Assembly (NCBI RefSeq): GCF_018499875.1
Contig: NZ_JAHBAY010000003.1
Coordinates: 248,001 to 312,000 of the forward strand
Source of the DNA: Kineosporia corallincola
Lineage (GTDB): Bacteria > Actinomycetota > Actinomycetes > Actinomycetales > Kineosporiaceae
Direction of reading: 5' to 3'
DNA: 64,000 bases
Of this stretch, positions 13,494 to 22,685 are shown piece after piece. Under the pieces are notes generated by a model. That model did no database searches and was not told the origin of the DNA. It was given only the letters and a program-made list of their open reading frames with translations. Both the position numbers and the translations under genes were made by a program. The number at the start of each line of letters is the position of its first letter. Within the stretch, counting starts at the first letter, position 1.

Positions 13494-14588
13494 CTACTCG
13501 CTGATCAGCCGGTACGCCTCTTCGAGCAGGGCCGGGTCGGGCCCCTCGAGACGGCCGGGAGCGGCCAGACCGTCGAGCACGACGAACCGCATCAGGTCGC
13601 CACGGTTCTTCTTGTCGCGGCCCATCGCCGAGATCAGGGCGGGCCAGCGGTCGCCGCGGTAGGTGCGGGGCAGACCGAGCTTCTCCAGCGCGGCGGCGTG
13701 CCGGGCGACCAGCTCCGGCGGGGTGCGGCCGGCCAGCTCACCGAGCCGGGCGACGTACATCATCCCGACCGCCACCGCCTCGCCGTGCCGCCAGGTGTAC
13801 TGCTCGACCTGCTCCACGCCGTGCGCGAAAGTGTGCCCGTAGTTGAGGAACTCGCGCTCCCCCGACTCCTTCAGGTCGTTCGTCACGACCTTCGCCTTCA
13901 CCGCGATCGCCCGCTCGACCAGCTCGCGCACCACGGCCGAGTCCCAGCTCGTGGCGGCGCCGGTGGTGTCGTTCTCGACCAGGTCGAGGATGACCGGGTC
14001 GGCGATGAAGCCACACTTCACCACCTCGGCCAGACCGGCGACGAGGTCGGCGTGCGGCAGCGTGCGCAGGGCGTCGAGGTCGCAGATCACCGCACGCGGC
14101 GGATGGAAGGCGCCCACCAGGTTCTTGCCCTCGGCGGTGTTGATGCCGGTCTTGCCGCCGACCGCGGCGTCGACCATGCCGAGCAGTGTGGTGGGCACCT
14201 GCACCACCGCGACCCCGCGCAGCCAGCTGGCCGCGACGAACCCGGCCAGGTCGGTGACCGCCCCACCGCCCAGCCCGACGACCGCGTCGGAGCGGGTGAA
14301 ACCGGCCTGCCCGAGCAGGGCCCAGCACATGGTCAGGGTCTCGGCGGTCTTGGCGTTCTCGCCGTCGGGCACCTCGATCAGCAGCGGGCGCAGGCCGGCG
14401 TCGGTCAGCTGCTGGTTCACCGTGCGGCCCAGGGCGCGCAGCGTACGCGGGTGAATGACGGCCACCCGGGCCACCTTCGGGCCGAGGGCCTGGGGCAGGC
14501 CGGCCAGCACGCCCGGGCCGATCGTCACGTCGTAGCGGTCGGCCTGACCCTCCAGGCCCACGGCGATCTTCGTGGCCGTGTCACTCAT
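13494..14588 (-). CDS. aroB: 3-dehydroquinate synthase
   Basis: NAD- and metal-dependent cyclisation of DAHP to 3-dehydroquinate, second shikimate step. The 364 residues include the NAD loop GLGGGAVTDLAGFVAASWLRG (written in part), PTTLLGMVDAAVGGKTGIN, the EVVKCG segment and the zinc-binding GHTFAHGVE. The ATG start lies 8 bp inside aroK, so the genes are coupled. Last gene of the aroC-aroK-aroB unit, followed by a strong terminator. Confidence 0.96.
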   Translation of the reverse strand: MSDTATKIAVGLEGQADRYDVTIGPGVLAGLPQALGPKVARVAVIHPRTLRALGRTVNQQLTDAGLRPLLIEVPDGENAKTAETLTMCWALLGQAGFTRSDAVVGLGGGAVTDLAGFVAASWLRGVAVVQVPTTLLGMVDAAVGGKTGINTAEGKNLVGAFHPPRAVICDLDALRTLPHADLVAGLAEVVKCGFIADPVILDLVENDTTGAATSWDSAVVRELVERAIAVKAKVVTNDLKESGEREFLNYGHTFAHGVEQVEQYTWRHGEAVAVGMMYVARLGELAGRTPPELVARHAAALEKLGLPRTYRGDRWPALISAMGRDKKNRGDLMRFVVLDGLAAPGRLEGPDPALLEEAYRLISE

Positions 14589-15108
14589 GAGCGCCCTCCT
14601 GGACCAGACCCAGCGCGGCCAGCACCGCGTCGGTCACCTCGTCGGGGGTCAGCCCGTCGGTGGGGACCCGGTGGGTGGCGATCTGCGTGTAGATCGGCCG
14701 CCGGTGGTCCATCATGATCGTCCACTGCGCCCGTGGGTTCCCGAGCAGGAGCGGGCGGTCCCGGTTGAGCCCGACGCGCCGGGCGGCGTCGGTGATCCGG
14801 ACATCGAGGAAGACGACGACGTGCCCGCGCAGCGCCTCCTGGGTGCGCGGGTCGAGCACCGCTCCCCCGCCCAGCGCCAAAACGCCGTCGTGCTCGGCCA
14901 GGGCCGTCAGCACCGCGGCGTGCTCCAGTTCGCGGAAGTGCGGCTCGCCGTCGTCGACGAAGATGTCGGCGATCGCCTTGCCGGTGCTCGCCACGATGTC
15001 GTCGTCGCTGTCGCGCACGGCCAGGCCCAGCCGCCCGGCCAGCGCGTGCGCGACGGTGGTCTTGCCGGCCCCGGGCGGGCCGACCAGCACCGCGACCGGG
15101 CGGGTCAC
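14581..15108 (-). CDS. aroK: Shikimate kinase
   Basis: Phosphorylates shikimate with ATP. P-loop [11 protein letters not shown] at residues 10-20, the shikimate-binding acidic cluster DSDDDI, the FRELE arginine, and LGGGAV are all present in 175 residues. GTG 15108 overlaps the aroC stop (GTGA) and the 3' end overlaps aroB by 8 bp. Confidence 0.95.
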   Translation of the reverse strand: MTRPVAVLVGPPGAGKTTVAHALAGRLGLAVRDSDDDIVASTGKAIADIFVDDGEPHFRELEHAAVLTALAEHDGVLALGGGAVLDPRTQEALRGHVVVFLDVRITDAARRVGLNRDRPLLLGNPRAQWTIMMDHRRPIYTQIATHRVPTDGLTPDEVTDAVLAALGLVQEGAHE

Positions 15109-16331
15109 GAGATCTCCGTGCGCATCAGCTCCGGGATGTTCTCCAGGTAGGTGCGCACGTTGCGGGCGGTCTCGGGAACGCTGTCGCCGCCGAACTTCTC
15201 GACCAGCGCCTCGGCCAGCACCAGCGCGACCATCGCCTCGGCCACCACACCGGCGGCGGGAACGGCACAGACGTCGGACCGCTGGTGGATGGCCACGGCC
15301 TTCTCGCCGGTGGCCACGTCGACCGTGTCGAGGGCGCGGGGCACCGTGGAGATCGGCTTCATCGCGGCCCGCACCCGCAGCACGTCACCGGTGGACATAC
15401 CGCCCTCGGTGCCGCCGGCCCGGCCGGTGCGGCGGTGCAGCCGGCCGTCGCCGCCGCGCTCGATCTCGTCGTGGGCCACCGACCCGCGCCGGGCGGCGGT
15501 GCGGAACCCGTCACCGACCTCGACGCCCTTGATCGCCTGGATGCCCATCAGCGCGCCGGCCAGCCGGGCGTCGAGACGACGGTCCCAGTGCACGTGGCTG
15601 CCCAGGCCCGGCGGCAGGCCGTAGGCCAGCACCTCGACCACGCCGCCCAGGGTGTCGCCGGCCTTGTGGCACTCGTCGATCTCGGCCACCATCGCCGCGC
15701 TGGTGGGCGCGTGGAAGCTGCGCACCGGGTCGGCGTCGAGGGCCGCGACGTCGTCGGGGCCGGGCAGCGGCGCCTCGTCGGGCGTGCCGACCGGGCCGAT
15801 GCCGACGGTGTGGCTGACCAGCCGGATGCCGGCCGCCTGCTCGAGGAAGCTCGCGGCGACCTGGCCGAGCGCGACCCGGGCCGCGGTCTCCCGGGCGGAG
15901 GCCCGCTCCAGCACCGGGCGGGCGTCGTCGAAGCCGTACTTCTGCATGCCGACCAGGTCGGCGTGGCCCGGGCGGGGACGGGTGAGCGGTGCGCTGCGGC
16001 CCTGGCCGTCGAGCGGCTTGTCGTTCGGGTCGTCGCTCACCTCGGTGACGAGCGGGTCGGCCGACATGACGTTTTCCCACTTCGGCCACTCGGTGTTGCC
16101 GATCTGCACCGCGAACGGCCCACCCTGGCTGACGCCGTGCCGCAGGCCGCCGGTGACCCGGACCTCGTCCAGCTCGAACTTCATCCGGGCGCCGCGGCCG
16201 TAGCCGAGCCGGCGCCGGGCCAGCGCGGCCTGGATCTCGGGGGTGGTGATCTTGACACCGGCCGGCAGCCCTTCCAGGACGCCGATCAGCAGGGGGCCAT
16301 GGGACTCGCCCGCAGTGAGCCAACGAAGCAT
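15105..16331 (-). CDS. aroC: Chorismate synthase
   Basis: FMN-dependent final step of the shikimate pathway. The 408-residue sequence opens with [20 protein letters not shown] and has the basic [42 protein letters not shown] and the [20 protein letters not shown] segments of the family. It is the first gene of the aroC-K-B unit; the pilus cluster upstream ends with its own hairpin. Confidence 0.96.
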   Translation of the reverse strand: MLRWLTAGESHGPLLIGVLEGLPAGVKITTPEIQAALARRRLGYGRGARMKFELDEVRVTGGLRHGVSQGGPFAVQIGNTEWPKWENVMSADPLVTEVSDDPNDKPLDGQGRSAPLTRPRPGHADLVGMQKYGFDDARPVLERASARETAARVALGQVAASFLEQAAGIRLVSHTVGIGPVGTPDEAPLPGPDDVAALDADPVRSFHAPTSAAMVAEIDECHKAGDTLGGVVEVLAYGLPPGLGSHVHWDRRLDARLAGALMGIQAIKGVEVGDGFRTAARRGSVAHDEIERGGDGRLHRRTGRAGGTEGGMSTGDVLRVRAAMKPISTVPRALDTVDVATGEKAVAIHQRSDVCAVPAAGVVAEAMVALVLAEALVEKFGGDSVPETARNVRTYLENIPELMRTEIS

Positions 16332-16375
16332 GGGCTGATCCTCCCACGACCGCGCCCTGCCTCCGGAGACGGGCG

Positions 16376-16415
16376 AGCCCGTGCCTTCCGGCGCGGTGGC
16401 GGGAGGGCACGGGCT
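16376..16415 (-). terminator. Hairpin after the pilus cluster
   Basis: A perfect 10-bp stem (AGCCCGTGCC with GGCACGGGCT) with a 20-base GC-rich loop lies 42 bp after the pilO stop and 44 bp before aroC. There is no T tract. It probably separates pilus from aro transcription. Confidence 0.55.
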
Positions 16416-16457
16416 TCCCGTCGTCCACCATTGGACCTGGGCGGGACGAGGGTTGGT

Positions 16458-17516
16458 TCAGCTGGTGCTCGCGGTGGTCTCACCCGCCTCCGGGGCGACC
16501 GTGGCGGTGCTGGACGAGGTGGCGGACGAGGTGGCCGTGGGGGTCGGTGTCACCTGGGTCCAGGTGCCACCGAGCGAGGCCTGCGCGGCCGCCGCGTCGG
16601 CCTGCACCTCGGCCAGGGTCGAGTCGTCGCTGAGAAGGACGAAGACGGTGCCGCTCAGGCTGAGGGCCCAGGTGTCGCTGTCCACCGTGGCGTCGGTCCC
16701 GGTGCTGGTTCCGGTGTCCGTCCCGGTGCTGGTTCCGGTGTCCGTCCCGGTGCCGGTCCCGGTGTCCGTCCCGGTGCCGGTGCCGGTCCCGGTGCCGTCG
16801 GTGCTGGTGGCCGTGGCGGTCGCCGTCGAGCCGGCCGACGAGGTGGTGGTCGAGGTGGCCGTCCCGGCGTCACTGCCCTCCCCGCCCTTCGAGCTGCCCG
16901 AGCCGGTGGTCGCGGTGGCCGCGGCCGACAGCGGGCCGGGCGTGTCGAGCGAGGCCCCGGAGAGCCCACCGGTGGCGTCCGAGTCCCCGCTCGGCGTCAG
17001 CGTGAACGCACTGATCAGGAACGATCGTGGCAGCTTGGTCTGGAGCTGCTTGAGGAAGGCCGACAGCTCCGGGTAGCTGCCGCTCAGCGCCAGAGCCATC
17101 GAGATCGACACCAGATCGCCCTCCGCGCCCAGACCGGTTGTCGTGCTGCCGGAGCTGGAGGTGCCCGTCACCACGGTCGCGGTGCCAGGCGCGATGCTGT
17201 TCAGGTCGACGCCGGTCGCCGTCGAGGCGTCCTGGAGCGCCGTCAGGTACTGCGGGATGTCGGCGTCGGGGGTCAGCTCGGCGGCGATCTCCTGGAGCTT
17301 CTCCTTCTGCTTCGGCAGGTCCTCCGCCTGGCTCTGCAACTGGGCCAGCTGGAGCTGGAGCGTCGAGGCCTGCTGGTCGGACGCCTCGGCCTGCTCCCGC
17401 AGTGCGGCGGCGTCGGCGCGGCGCGGGCTGATCAGCAGGTAGTACCCGCCGAGCAGCAGGACCAGGCACAGCACCGCCGTACCCAGCGACCAGCGGACGG
17501 TCCGGTTCGCGAACAT
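16458..17516 (-). CDS. pilO: PilO-type pilus alignment protein with low-complexity segment
   Basis: Inner-membrane type IV pilus alignment protein (PilMNO subcomplex). A short cytoplasmic end and one membrane helix (residues 10-29) lead to a coiled coil (about 35-80) and the ferredoxin-like PilO domain (85-175), with SMALALSGSYPELSAFLKQL. Residues about 175-280 are Ser/Thr/Gly/Asp-rich and include GTGTDTG repeats encoded by 24-bp units; after that the fold resumes (WALSLSGTVFVLL) and ends in a Thr/Ser-rich tail. At 352 residues it is much longer than the usual 200 or so. Last gene of the cluster. Confidence 0.75.
   Translation of the reverse strand: MFANRTVRWSLGTAVLCLVLLLGGYYLLISPRRADAAALREQAEASDQQASTLQLQLAQLQSQAEDLPKQKEKLQEIAAELTPDADIPQYLTALQDASTATGVDLNSIAPGTATVVTGTSSSGSTTTGLGAEGDLVSISMALALSGSYPELSAFLKQLQTKLPRSFLISAFTLTPSGDSDATGGLSGASLDTPGPLSAAATATTGSGSSKGGEGSDAGTATSTTTSSAGSTATATATSTDGTGTGTGTGTDTGTGTGTDTGTSTGTDTGTSTGTDATVDSDTWALSLSGTVFVLLSDDSTLAEVQADAAAAQASLGGTWTQVTPTPTATSSATSSSTATVAPEAGETTASTS
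16701..16796. repeat. 24-bp tandem repeats inside pilO
   Basis: Three 24-bp units (GGTGCTGGTTCCGGTGTCCG plus TCCC, third copy slightly diverged) and a degenerate fourth at 16701-16796 encode Thr/Gly/Asp/Ser octapeptides. The frame is kept throughout. Confidence 0.75.
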
Positions 17517-17553
17517 GACAGGCAGGTCTTCCTTAGAACGGGCCGGATCCCGG

Positions 17554-18267
17554 CTACTTGTCGGCGGTTTCGTCGTCGGCGGAGTCGTCGTCGGTCTGGT
17601 AACGGCCCGAGAGTGCCTGTCCCCCGGCCACTCCGACGGTGGTGAACGTGGTCACCTGGCTCTCCGTCCGGGTCGCCGAGGTCAGCTTCGCCGACTGGAG
17701 TCCCGGGACGTCGTCGAAGGCGTCCATCCACTCGGCGACGCCCTTGTAGTCCTGCCCCTGACCGGCGATGGTGAGCGTGGCGGCACCGGCCGGGGTGAGC
17801 GGGTCGACGGCCGACGACCCGGCGGCGGCCAGGGTCATCTGCACACTGCTGAAATCCACGGTGGGGGGCCGGGCGTCGTCCAGTTCGTTCATGTACCGGT
17901 ACCACGGCGCGTCCCCGATGAGGGCCTGCTTGCGCGCCGCCGTGGCCGCCTCGACCTGCGCGTAGATCTTCGGCACCTCGGAGTACTCGGTCTGCTGCTG
18001 TTGCAGCCGGGACACCCGGGCCTGCGCCGCGTCGGCCTGGGCCTGGGCGTCGTCCTTGCCGTTCTGCGCCCACACCGTGGCCACGCCGATCGCCCCGGCG
18101 ACCACCAGCACGACCGCGGCCAGCACCAGCTGGGTGCGCTGGAACGAACGCCCCTCCAGCACCTCGATCGGCAGCAGGTTGACCTTCGGTACCGGCGCCC
18201 AGGACAGCGGTTTCGGCCCCGGCGTGACGACCGGTTGCACCTGGGTGGCGGTGGCGTCCTCGGTCAT
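17554..18267 (-). CDS. pilN: PilN-type pilus inner-membrane protein
   Basis: Bitopic partner of PilM and PilO. Near residue 28 is the PilM-docking motif KVNLLPIEVL (the INLLP motif of PilN), then a membrane helix (about 45-66), a coiled coil (70-110) and a small periplasmic-type domain with SSVQMTLAAAG and LTIAGQGQDYKGVAEWMDAF; the tail is acidic (DDDSADDETADK). The ATG shares one base with the pilM stop (TGATG). 237 residues. Confidence 0.8.
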   Translation of the reverse strand: MTEDATATQVQPVVTPGPKPLSWAPVPKVNLLPIEVLEGRSFQRTQLVLAAVVLVVAGAIGVATVWAQNGKDDAQAQADAAQARVSRLQQQQTEYSEVPKIYAQVEAATAARKQALIGDAPWYRYMNELDDARPPTVDFSSVQMTLAAAGSSAVDPLTPAGAATLTIAGQGQDYKGVAEWMDAFDDVPGLQSAKLTSATRTESQVTTFTTVGVAGGQALSGRYQTDDDSADDETADK

Positions 18268-19316
18268 CAGATCGCCCCCAGCGCCAGCCCGACCGGCACC
18301 GCGGCGAGCGGCTTGATGAACTCGATCTGGTCGGCGTCCAGGCCGGTGCGGCCGAGCTTCAGCGGCCAGAGCGGGTCGCCGAGCACCACCGGCAGACGGG
18401 TGCCGGTGGCCAGCCGCTCGGCCAGGCCCTCCAGCCGGGAACCGCCGCCGGAGATGACGATCCGCTCGACCGGTGAGCCGGGCGAGGAGGCGGCGTAGTA
18501 GTCGAGGGAGTTGCGGATCTCGTCGACGAAGTCCTGGGCGGTGGTGGCGACGGTGCGCGACACCATCTCCAGCTCGTTGCCGACGGCCATTCGCGCGAAG
18601 TTCTGCTTCAGCCCCTCGGCGCGGTCGAGCGGCACACCGAGCTGCTCGGACACCGCGTCGGTCACGTCCTGCCCGCCCATCAGCAGGATCCGGACGAATC
18701 TCGGCACACCGGAGGAGTGCACGACGATGTTGGTGACCCGGGCGCCGACGTCGATGAGGGCCTCGGTGCCGACGGTCAGGTCGGTCTGCCGGCCCATCGC
18801 CCGCAGCACCGCGAACGAGGTCAGGTCGACGCTCTCCACGCGCAGCCCGGCCTTCTCGGCGCACTGCACGTTGCGCAGCACGGTCTCGCGCTGGGCGGCG
18901 ACCAGCAGACCGCGCAGCTGGCGGGCGCCCTCGTCGCTGTTGACCTCCTCCAGCGGGTAGAAGTCCAGCACCGAGTCCTCGACCGAGATCGGCAGGAAGT
19001 CCGCGACGTGGAAGGCGAGGCTCTTGCGCAGCTCGCTCTGTTCCATCCAGGGCAGGTCCAGCTGGCGCACGATGACGCGCTGGTTGGCGACCCCGAGCAC
19101 CACCTTCTTGGCGCCGAAGCGGGTTGCGGCCCAGAGGTTCTTGAGCGCCGCGGTGACCGCCTCGGCGTCCACCACCTCACCGTCGCGCACCGCACCGTCC
19201 GGCAGGACGACCTGACCGAACCGGTCCAGCGTCACCCCGTCGCGCCCGAACGACAGCTCGACGGCCCGGACGACCGAGGTCCCGATGTCCAGCCCGATGG
19301 CCGTTCGTCGTGCCAT
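18267..19316 (-). CDS. pilM: PilM-type actin-like pilus ATPase
   Basis: Cytoplasmic FtsA-like ATPase that binds the N-terminus of PilN. The phosphate-1 loop IGLDIGTSVVRAVEL is at residues 6-20, the second ATP motif is LIDVGARVTNIVV and the adenosine motif VISGGGSRLEGLAERL. I use ATG 19316 (MARRTAIGLDIG) with AAGGGGA upstream; an upstream extension of the frame is unconserved-looking. 349 residues, normal for the family. Confidence 0.88.
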   Translation of the reverse strand: MARRTAIGLDIGTSVVRAVELSFGRDGVTLDRFGQVVLPDGAVRDGEVVDAEAVTAALKNLWAATRFGAKKVVLGVANQRVIVRQLDLPWMEQSELRKSLAFHVADFLPISVEDSVLDFYPLEEVNSDEGARQLRGLLVAAQRETVLRNVQCAEKAGLRVESVDLTSFAVLRAMGRQTDLTVGTEALIDVGARVTNIVVHSSGVPRFVRILLMGGQDVTDAVSEQLGVPLDRAEGLKQNFARMAVGNELEMVSRTVATTAQDFVDEIRNSLDYYAASSPGSPVERIVISGGGSRLEGLAERLATGTRLPVVLGDPLWPLKLGRTGLDADQIEFIKPLAAVPVGLALGAI

Positions 19317-19445
19317 GCCTGCGGTCCCCTTCCCATGGGTGGTGTTGCCTGCGACGCGTCCGTTGCGTCCATCGCCCAAAAGCGTGATCGGGAAGAGTTG
19401 CGCGGGTCTTGAGCCGATGGGGGACGACGAAAAGACCGGCTGCCC

Positions 19446-20249
19446 TCAGCGCAGTCCGCTGAGCCGCAGGTACCAGTCCACCAGCGGGGACCCCCAGATC
19501 AGGCCCAGCCAGGCGCCGGCCAGCATGAACGGGCCGAACGGGATGGCGCTCTTGCGGGTGGCGCCGAAGAACAGCATGGCGACGATCCCGACGACGGCGC
19601 CGGTCAGGAAGGCCGCGAACGCCCCGACGGCCGTCTCCTCCCAGCCGTACCAGCCCAGGTACATGCCGAGGATCCCGCCGAGTTTGATGTCGCCCCAGCC
19701 CATCCCGCGGCTGTTGACGCGCCACAGCAGAAAGTAGAAGCCCCACAGCACGACGCCGCCGACGGCCGCCCCGATCGTCCGCCGGGGTTCGCCCTCGGCC
19801 AGCGCGACGACGGTCAGCAGAATCGCGGCGACCGGGTAGGAGGGGAAGGTGATCAGGTCGGGCAGCCGGTGCACCTGGTAGTCGATCACCGCCAGGGCGA
19901 TGCTGATCGCCGCCAGGTAGAGCAGCGGCAGGATCTCCCAGGACCAGCCCTTCCAGGCCACGACCAGGGCGAAGGCCACCCCGGTCACGGCCTCCACCAC
20001 CGGGTAGAGCAGGCTGATCCGCTCGTCGCAGCACCGCGAGCGCCCGCGCAGCAGCAGCCACGACAGCACGGGCACGTTGTCCCACCCGCTGATCGGCTCG
20101 CCGCAGGTGGGGCAGGCGCTGCGCGGGGTGACCACGCTGAGGTCCTGCGGCACGCGGACGATCACGACGTTCAGGAACGAGCCGACGAGCAGGCCGAAAC
20201 CGGCTGCCACGACCACGAGCACGGTCAGGGGCAGGGGGTCGGAGGTCAT
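19446..20249 (-). CDS. pilD: Prepilin peptidase (A24 family)
   Basis: Polytopic membrane aspartyl protease that cleaves type III signal peptides of PilA and the minor pilins here. The first catalytic aspartate lies in AVIDYQVHRLPD and the second in the GxGD motif GMGWGDIKLGG. The N-terminal cytoplasmic (methylase) domain has the first zinc pair CPTC (C46, C49), but the second is RSRCCDERIS: Cys74 is kept, while the usual partner position 71 is Ser and Cys73 is adjacent. About eight hydrophobic segments; 267 residues. M. tuberculosis Rv2551c, in the same neighbourhood, is from memory also an A24 peptidase. Confidence 0.92.
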   Translation of the reverse strand: MTSDPLPLTVLVVVAAGFGLLVGSFLNVVIVRVPQDLSVVTPRSACPTCGEPISGWDNVPVLSWLLLRGRSRCCDERISLLYPVVEAVTGVAFALVVAWKGWSWEILPLLYLAAISIALAVIDYQVHRLPDLITFPSYPVAAILLTVVALAEGEPRRTIGAAVGGVVLWGFYFLLWRVNSRGMGWGDIKLGGILGMYLGWYGWEETAVGAFAAFLTGAVVGIVAMLFFGATRKSAIPFGPFMLAGAWLGLIWGSPLVDWYLRLSGLR

Positions 20250-20295
20250 CTGCCGACCGTACCCGGCGGGCAGGGTGTCCCAGGGCCCAACGGCG

Positions 20296-21978
20296 TCATC
20301 CGTCGCTGAGAGTCAGGACCTTGAAGGGCGAGTTGGTGGGGCTGAGGAAGTACGGCGGCTGGGTGTAGGTGAGACGGCCGTCGTAGACGTAGTTCTTGGT
20401 GTAGCCGGCGGGGGCGCTGGTTCCCACCGGGCCACGGAACTTCTGGGCGATGGCCCCGTTGACGGTCAGGGTGCCGAGCCAGGCCCCGGCACTCCAGTTC
20501 TGCACCACGAAGCTGTGCCGCAGGGCGAGAATGGCCGCCTGGATCGTGCTGACGTTCGCCGAGCTGTTCAGGTTGACGGGTAAGCCACTGCTCGACTTCA
20601 CCGGGTGGTACACCCACACGCAGTTCCCGGCGATCAGCCCGATGACGTTGATGCCGGTGAGGGAGTCGACCGTCAGGTCCCCGACCACCACCACGTCGTC
20701 GGCGCCGGCGACCGTGACCTGGGTGCTGGCGTTGCCGGAGACGAACACCGTGCCCCGGCCGCAGGCGTAGTTCACGGTCTCGTAGCGGTACGTGCTGCGG
20801 TTGTAGACGACGGCGGTCTCCCAGGCGGTGGCCGAGTTACCGCTGTTGGTGTAGAGCTCGTTGGAGGCCGGGTAGCCGAGCGCGCCGAAGGTGCAGCTGG
20901 TCGCGGTGGAGTCGACGTAGATCACCGGGGGGATGTCGACGAGCTGCTCGACCTTCGGCGTCGAGGTGTTGTAGCAGCGGGACGGGGTGGTCGACATGGT
21001 CGTCGACGGGCTGAGCACCTTCATCTGGGTGCCCTGGAGCACGATCCGGGTGGCCCCGGCGTAGTAGCAGCCCTTGCCGACCTTCTTGTCCTCGTCGATG
21101 TTCGGGGCCACGTGCTTCAGCAGGTCGTTGTTGCTCGTCGGCAGGGCGAGCGTGTCCGCGTAGACCGGAGCCTTACCGGTCAGCGGTGCGCCCTGGGTGC
21201 CCCACCAGGTCTTCGTGCCTTCTGCCGCGCCCTTGGTCGCGGGCCAGCTGGTCTCGGTCTTGGAACTGGTGAAGGTCACCTGGCCGGTGATCCACAGGGC
21301 GTCGTTGGAGTGCAGCGGGCCGTTGACCACATCGTTGGCTCCCCACTGGATGTCGCTGCACCCGGTGCGGGGCCGGGCGGCCACGTTGCCGTTCGTGTAG
21401 TAGTAGTTGGCGCAGGCGCTGCCGTTGGTCTGCGCGTACAGATCCGGGTCGATGTTCTCGATGTCGCTCAGGTAGACGAAGTCCAGCAGGCCGGAACGGC
21501 TGAGCTCGGCGGTGAGCACCCGCTTCACGGTGGAGGAGTTGTTCGGTGGCCCGCTCATGCCGGTGACCCGGATGCGGATCTTGCCGGTCGTGGTGGTGTC
21601 GCTGGTGCTGCTGAGCACCTGGTACGAGTACCGGGCGGCGGTCGAGTTGCCGGCGTCGTCGGTGGTGCCCTGGATCGTGGTGCCGGCGGCGGTGAAGGCC
21701 GCGTTGGCCGAGTCGTCGTTGCCGAGCTTCCAGTAGTTGTCGTTGGTGTTCAGCCGCGAGAGGTACTCGTCCACCCCGGCCACCGCCGCCTGCTCGGCCG
21801 CCTTGGCGTCCTGCGAGCGCCGGGCCGGTGACATCGCGTTCAGCGTGTAGGCCAGGGCGGTCAGCATGAACAGGGTCAGCACGGCGATCGTCATCACCAC
21901 GGCGACCAGGGCGAAACCCTGGTCGGCCCGGCGCTTCTCGCGATCCGTCCCGCGGTCGCGGCGGTGGCTGCGGTACAT
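20296..21978 (-). CDS. Large PilX-like minor pilin / pilus tip candidate
   Basis: A 560-residue protein with a type III-like leader: basic N-terminus, DQG then FALVAVVMTIAVLTLFMLTAL. Position +5 after the predicted cleavage is Ala, not the Glu of major pilins, as seen in PilX/GspK-type subunits. The long exported part is Ser/Thr/Asn/Tyr-rich with many cysteines (GCYYAG, SRCYN, TSCTF, NYACGRG) and a bactofilin-like strand-rich stretch (VTVAGADDVVVVGDLTVDSLTG). It sits directly after pilW. By position and size it is probably a tip or adhesin subunit (inference). ATG 21978 has GGAAGG upstream. Confidence 0.65.
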   Translation of the reverse strand: MYRSHRRDRGTDREKRRADQGFALVAVVMTIAVLTLFMLTALAYTLNAMSPARRSQDAKAAEQAAVAGVDEYLSRLNTNDNYWKLGNDDSANAAFTAAGTTIQGTTDDAGNSTAARYSYQVLSSTSDTTTTGKIRIRVTGMSGPPNNSSTVKRVLTAELSRSGLLDFVYLSDIENIDPDLYAQTNGSACANYYYTNGNVAARPRTGCSDIQWGANDVVNGPLHSNDALWITGQVTFTSSKTETSWPATKGAAEGTKTWWGTQGAPLTGKAPVYADTLALPTSNNDLLKHVAPNIDEDKKVGKGCYYAGATRIVLQGTQMKVLSPSTTMSTTPSRCYNTSTPKVEQLVDIPPVIYVDSTATSCTFGALGYPASNELYTNSGNSATAWETAVVYNRSTYRYETVNYACGRGTVFVSGNASTQVTVAGADDVVVVGDLTVDSLTGINVIGLIAGNCVWVYHPVKSSSGLPVNLNSSANVSTIQAAILALRHSFVVQNWSAGAWLGTLTVNGAIAQKFRGPVGTSAPAGYTKNYVYDGRLTYTQPPYFLSPTNSPFKVLTLSDG

Positions 21979-21989
21979 GGGCCTTCCGT

Positions 21990-22685
21990 TCAGCTGCTGG
22001 AGGTGGTGATGTTGCCCAGGGTCACCCGGTCGATCAGTGGCACCGACCCGGCCTGGGGCTGGGCCGGGTCCTGCGCCGTCACCGTGATCGCGACGCTGGC
22101 CACGTCCGGCAGGTCGGCGGTGGCCACCTGCCCGGTGCTGCCCGCCATCGAGGCGGTGGCCGAACCCGACCTGTAGTAGATGAAGACCGGTGCGGTGGTG
22201 GTCCGGGCCAGGCAGGTGGTGCGGGCCCTGGTGGTGGGCCACGACATCGCCTTGGTGGTGGCGTCGACCAGGGCCGTGGTGAGCGTCTGGTTCACGCACT
22301 TGCTGGTGGTGTCGTAGGAGTACCGGACCAGGGTCGGGTCGGGGGTGGCCGTCGAGGTGGCGGTGGTGCTGGTGGCGTCGCGGTAGATCAGCGCGTAGAA
22401 CGACAGCTCACTGGTGTCGGCGACGGTGAAGGCGGCCGCCTCGTGCGCCGGTTTGAAGGCCACCCGCAGGGTGCGGGTCATCGCCTCCATGGTGATGCGG
22501 GCGTCCGCCGTGGTGGCCGTCTTCACGTTGAGGGTGGAGACACCACGGGTGCTGCTGATGAAGACCACCCCGATGGCGACCAGGAGCACCGAGGCGATGC
22601 CCATCGCCACCATCAGCTCGACCAGGGTGAGACCGCGGTCGTTCCGATGGTCGTCCGGGCACTGCTTCACGACGCGCCCCGGCAT
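21990..22685 (-). CDS. PilW/PulJ-type minor pilin
   Basis: Has a clean type III signal: ...RNDRG followed by LTLVELMVAMGIASVLL, with Glu at +5. The 231-residue protein continues with the pilin helix and a short Thr-rich globular part holding two cysteines (KCVNQ, TTCLA). Its ATG shares a base with the pilV stop, and pilX follows after 11 bp, so the three minor pilins form one translational unit. Family assignment rests on the leader and gene order. Confidence 0.8.
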   Translation of the reverse strand: MPGRVVKQCPDDHRNDRGLTLVELMVAMGIASVLLVAIGVVFISSTRGVSTLNVKTATTADARITMEAMTRTLRVAFKPAHEAAAFTVADTSELSFYALIYRDATSTTATSTATPDPTLVRYSYDTTSKCVNQTLTTALVDATTKAMSWPTTRARTTCLARTTTAPVFIYYRSGSATASMAGSTGQVATADLPDVASVAITVTAQDPAQPQAGSVPLIDRVTLGNITTSSS

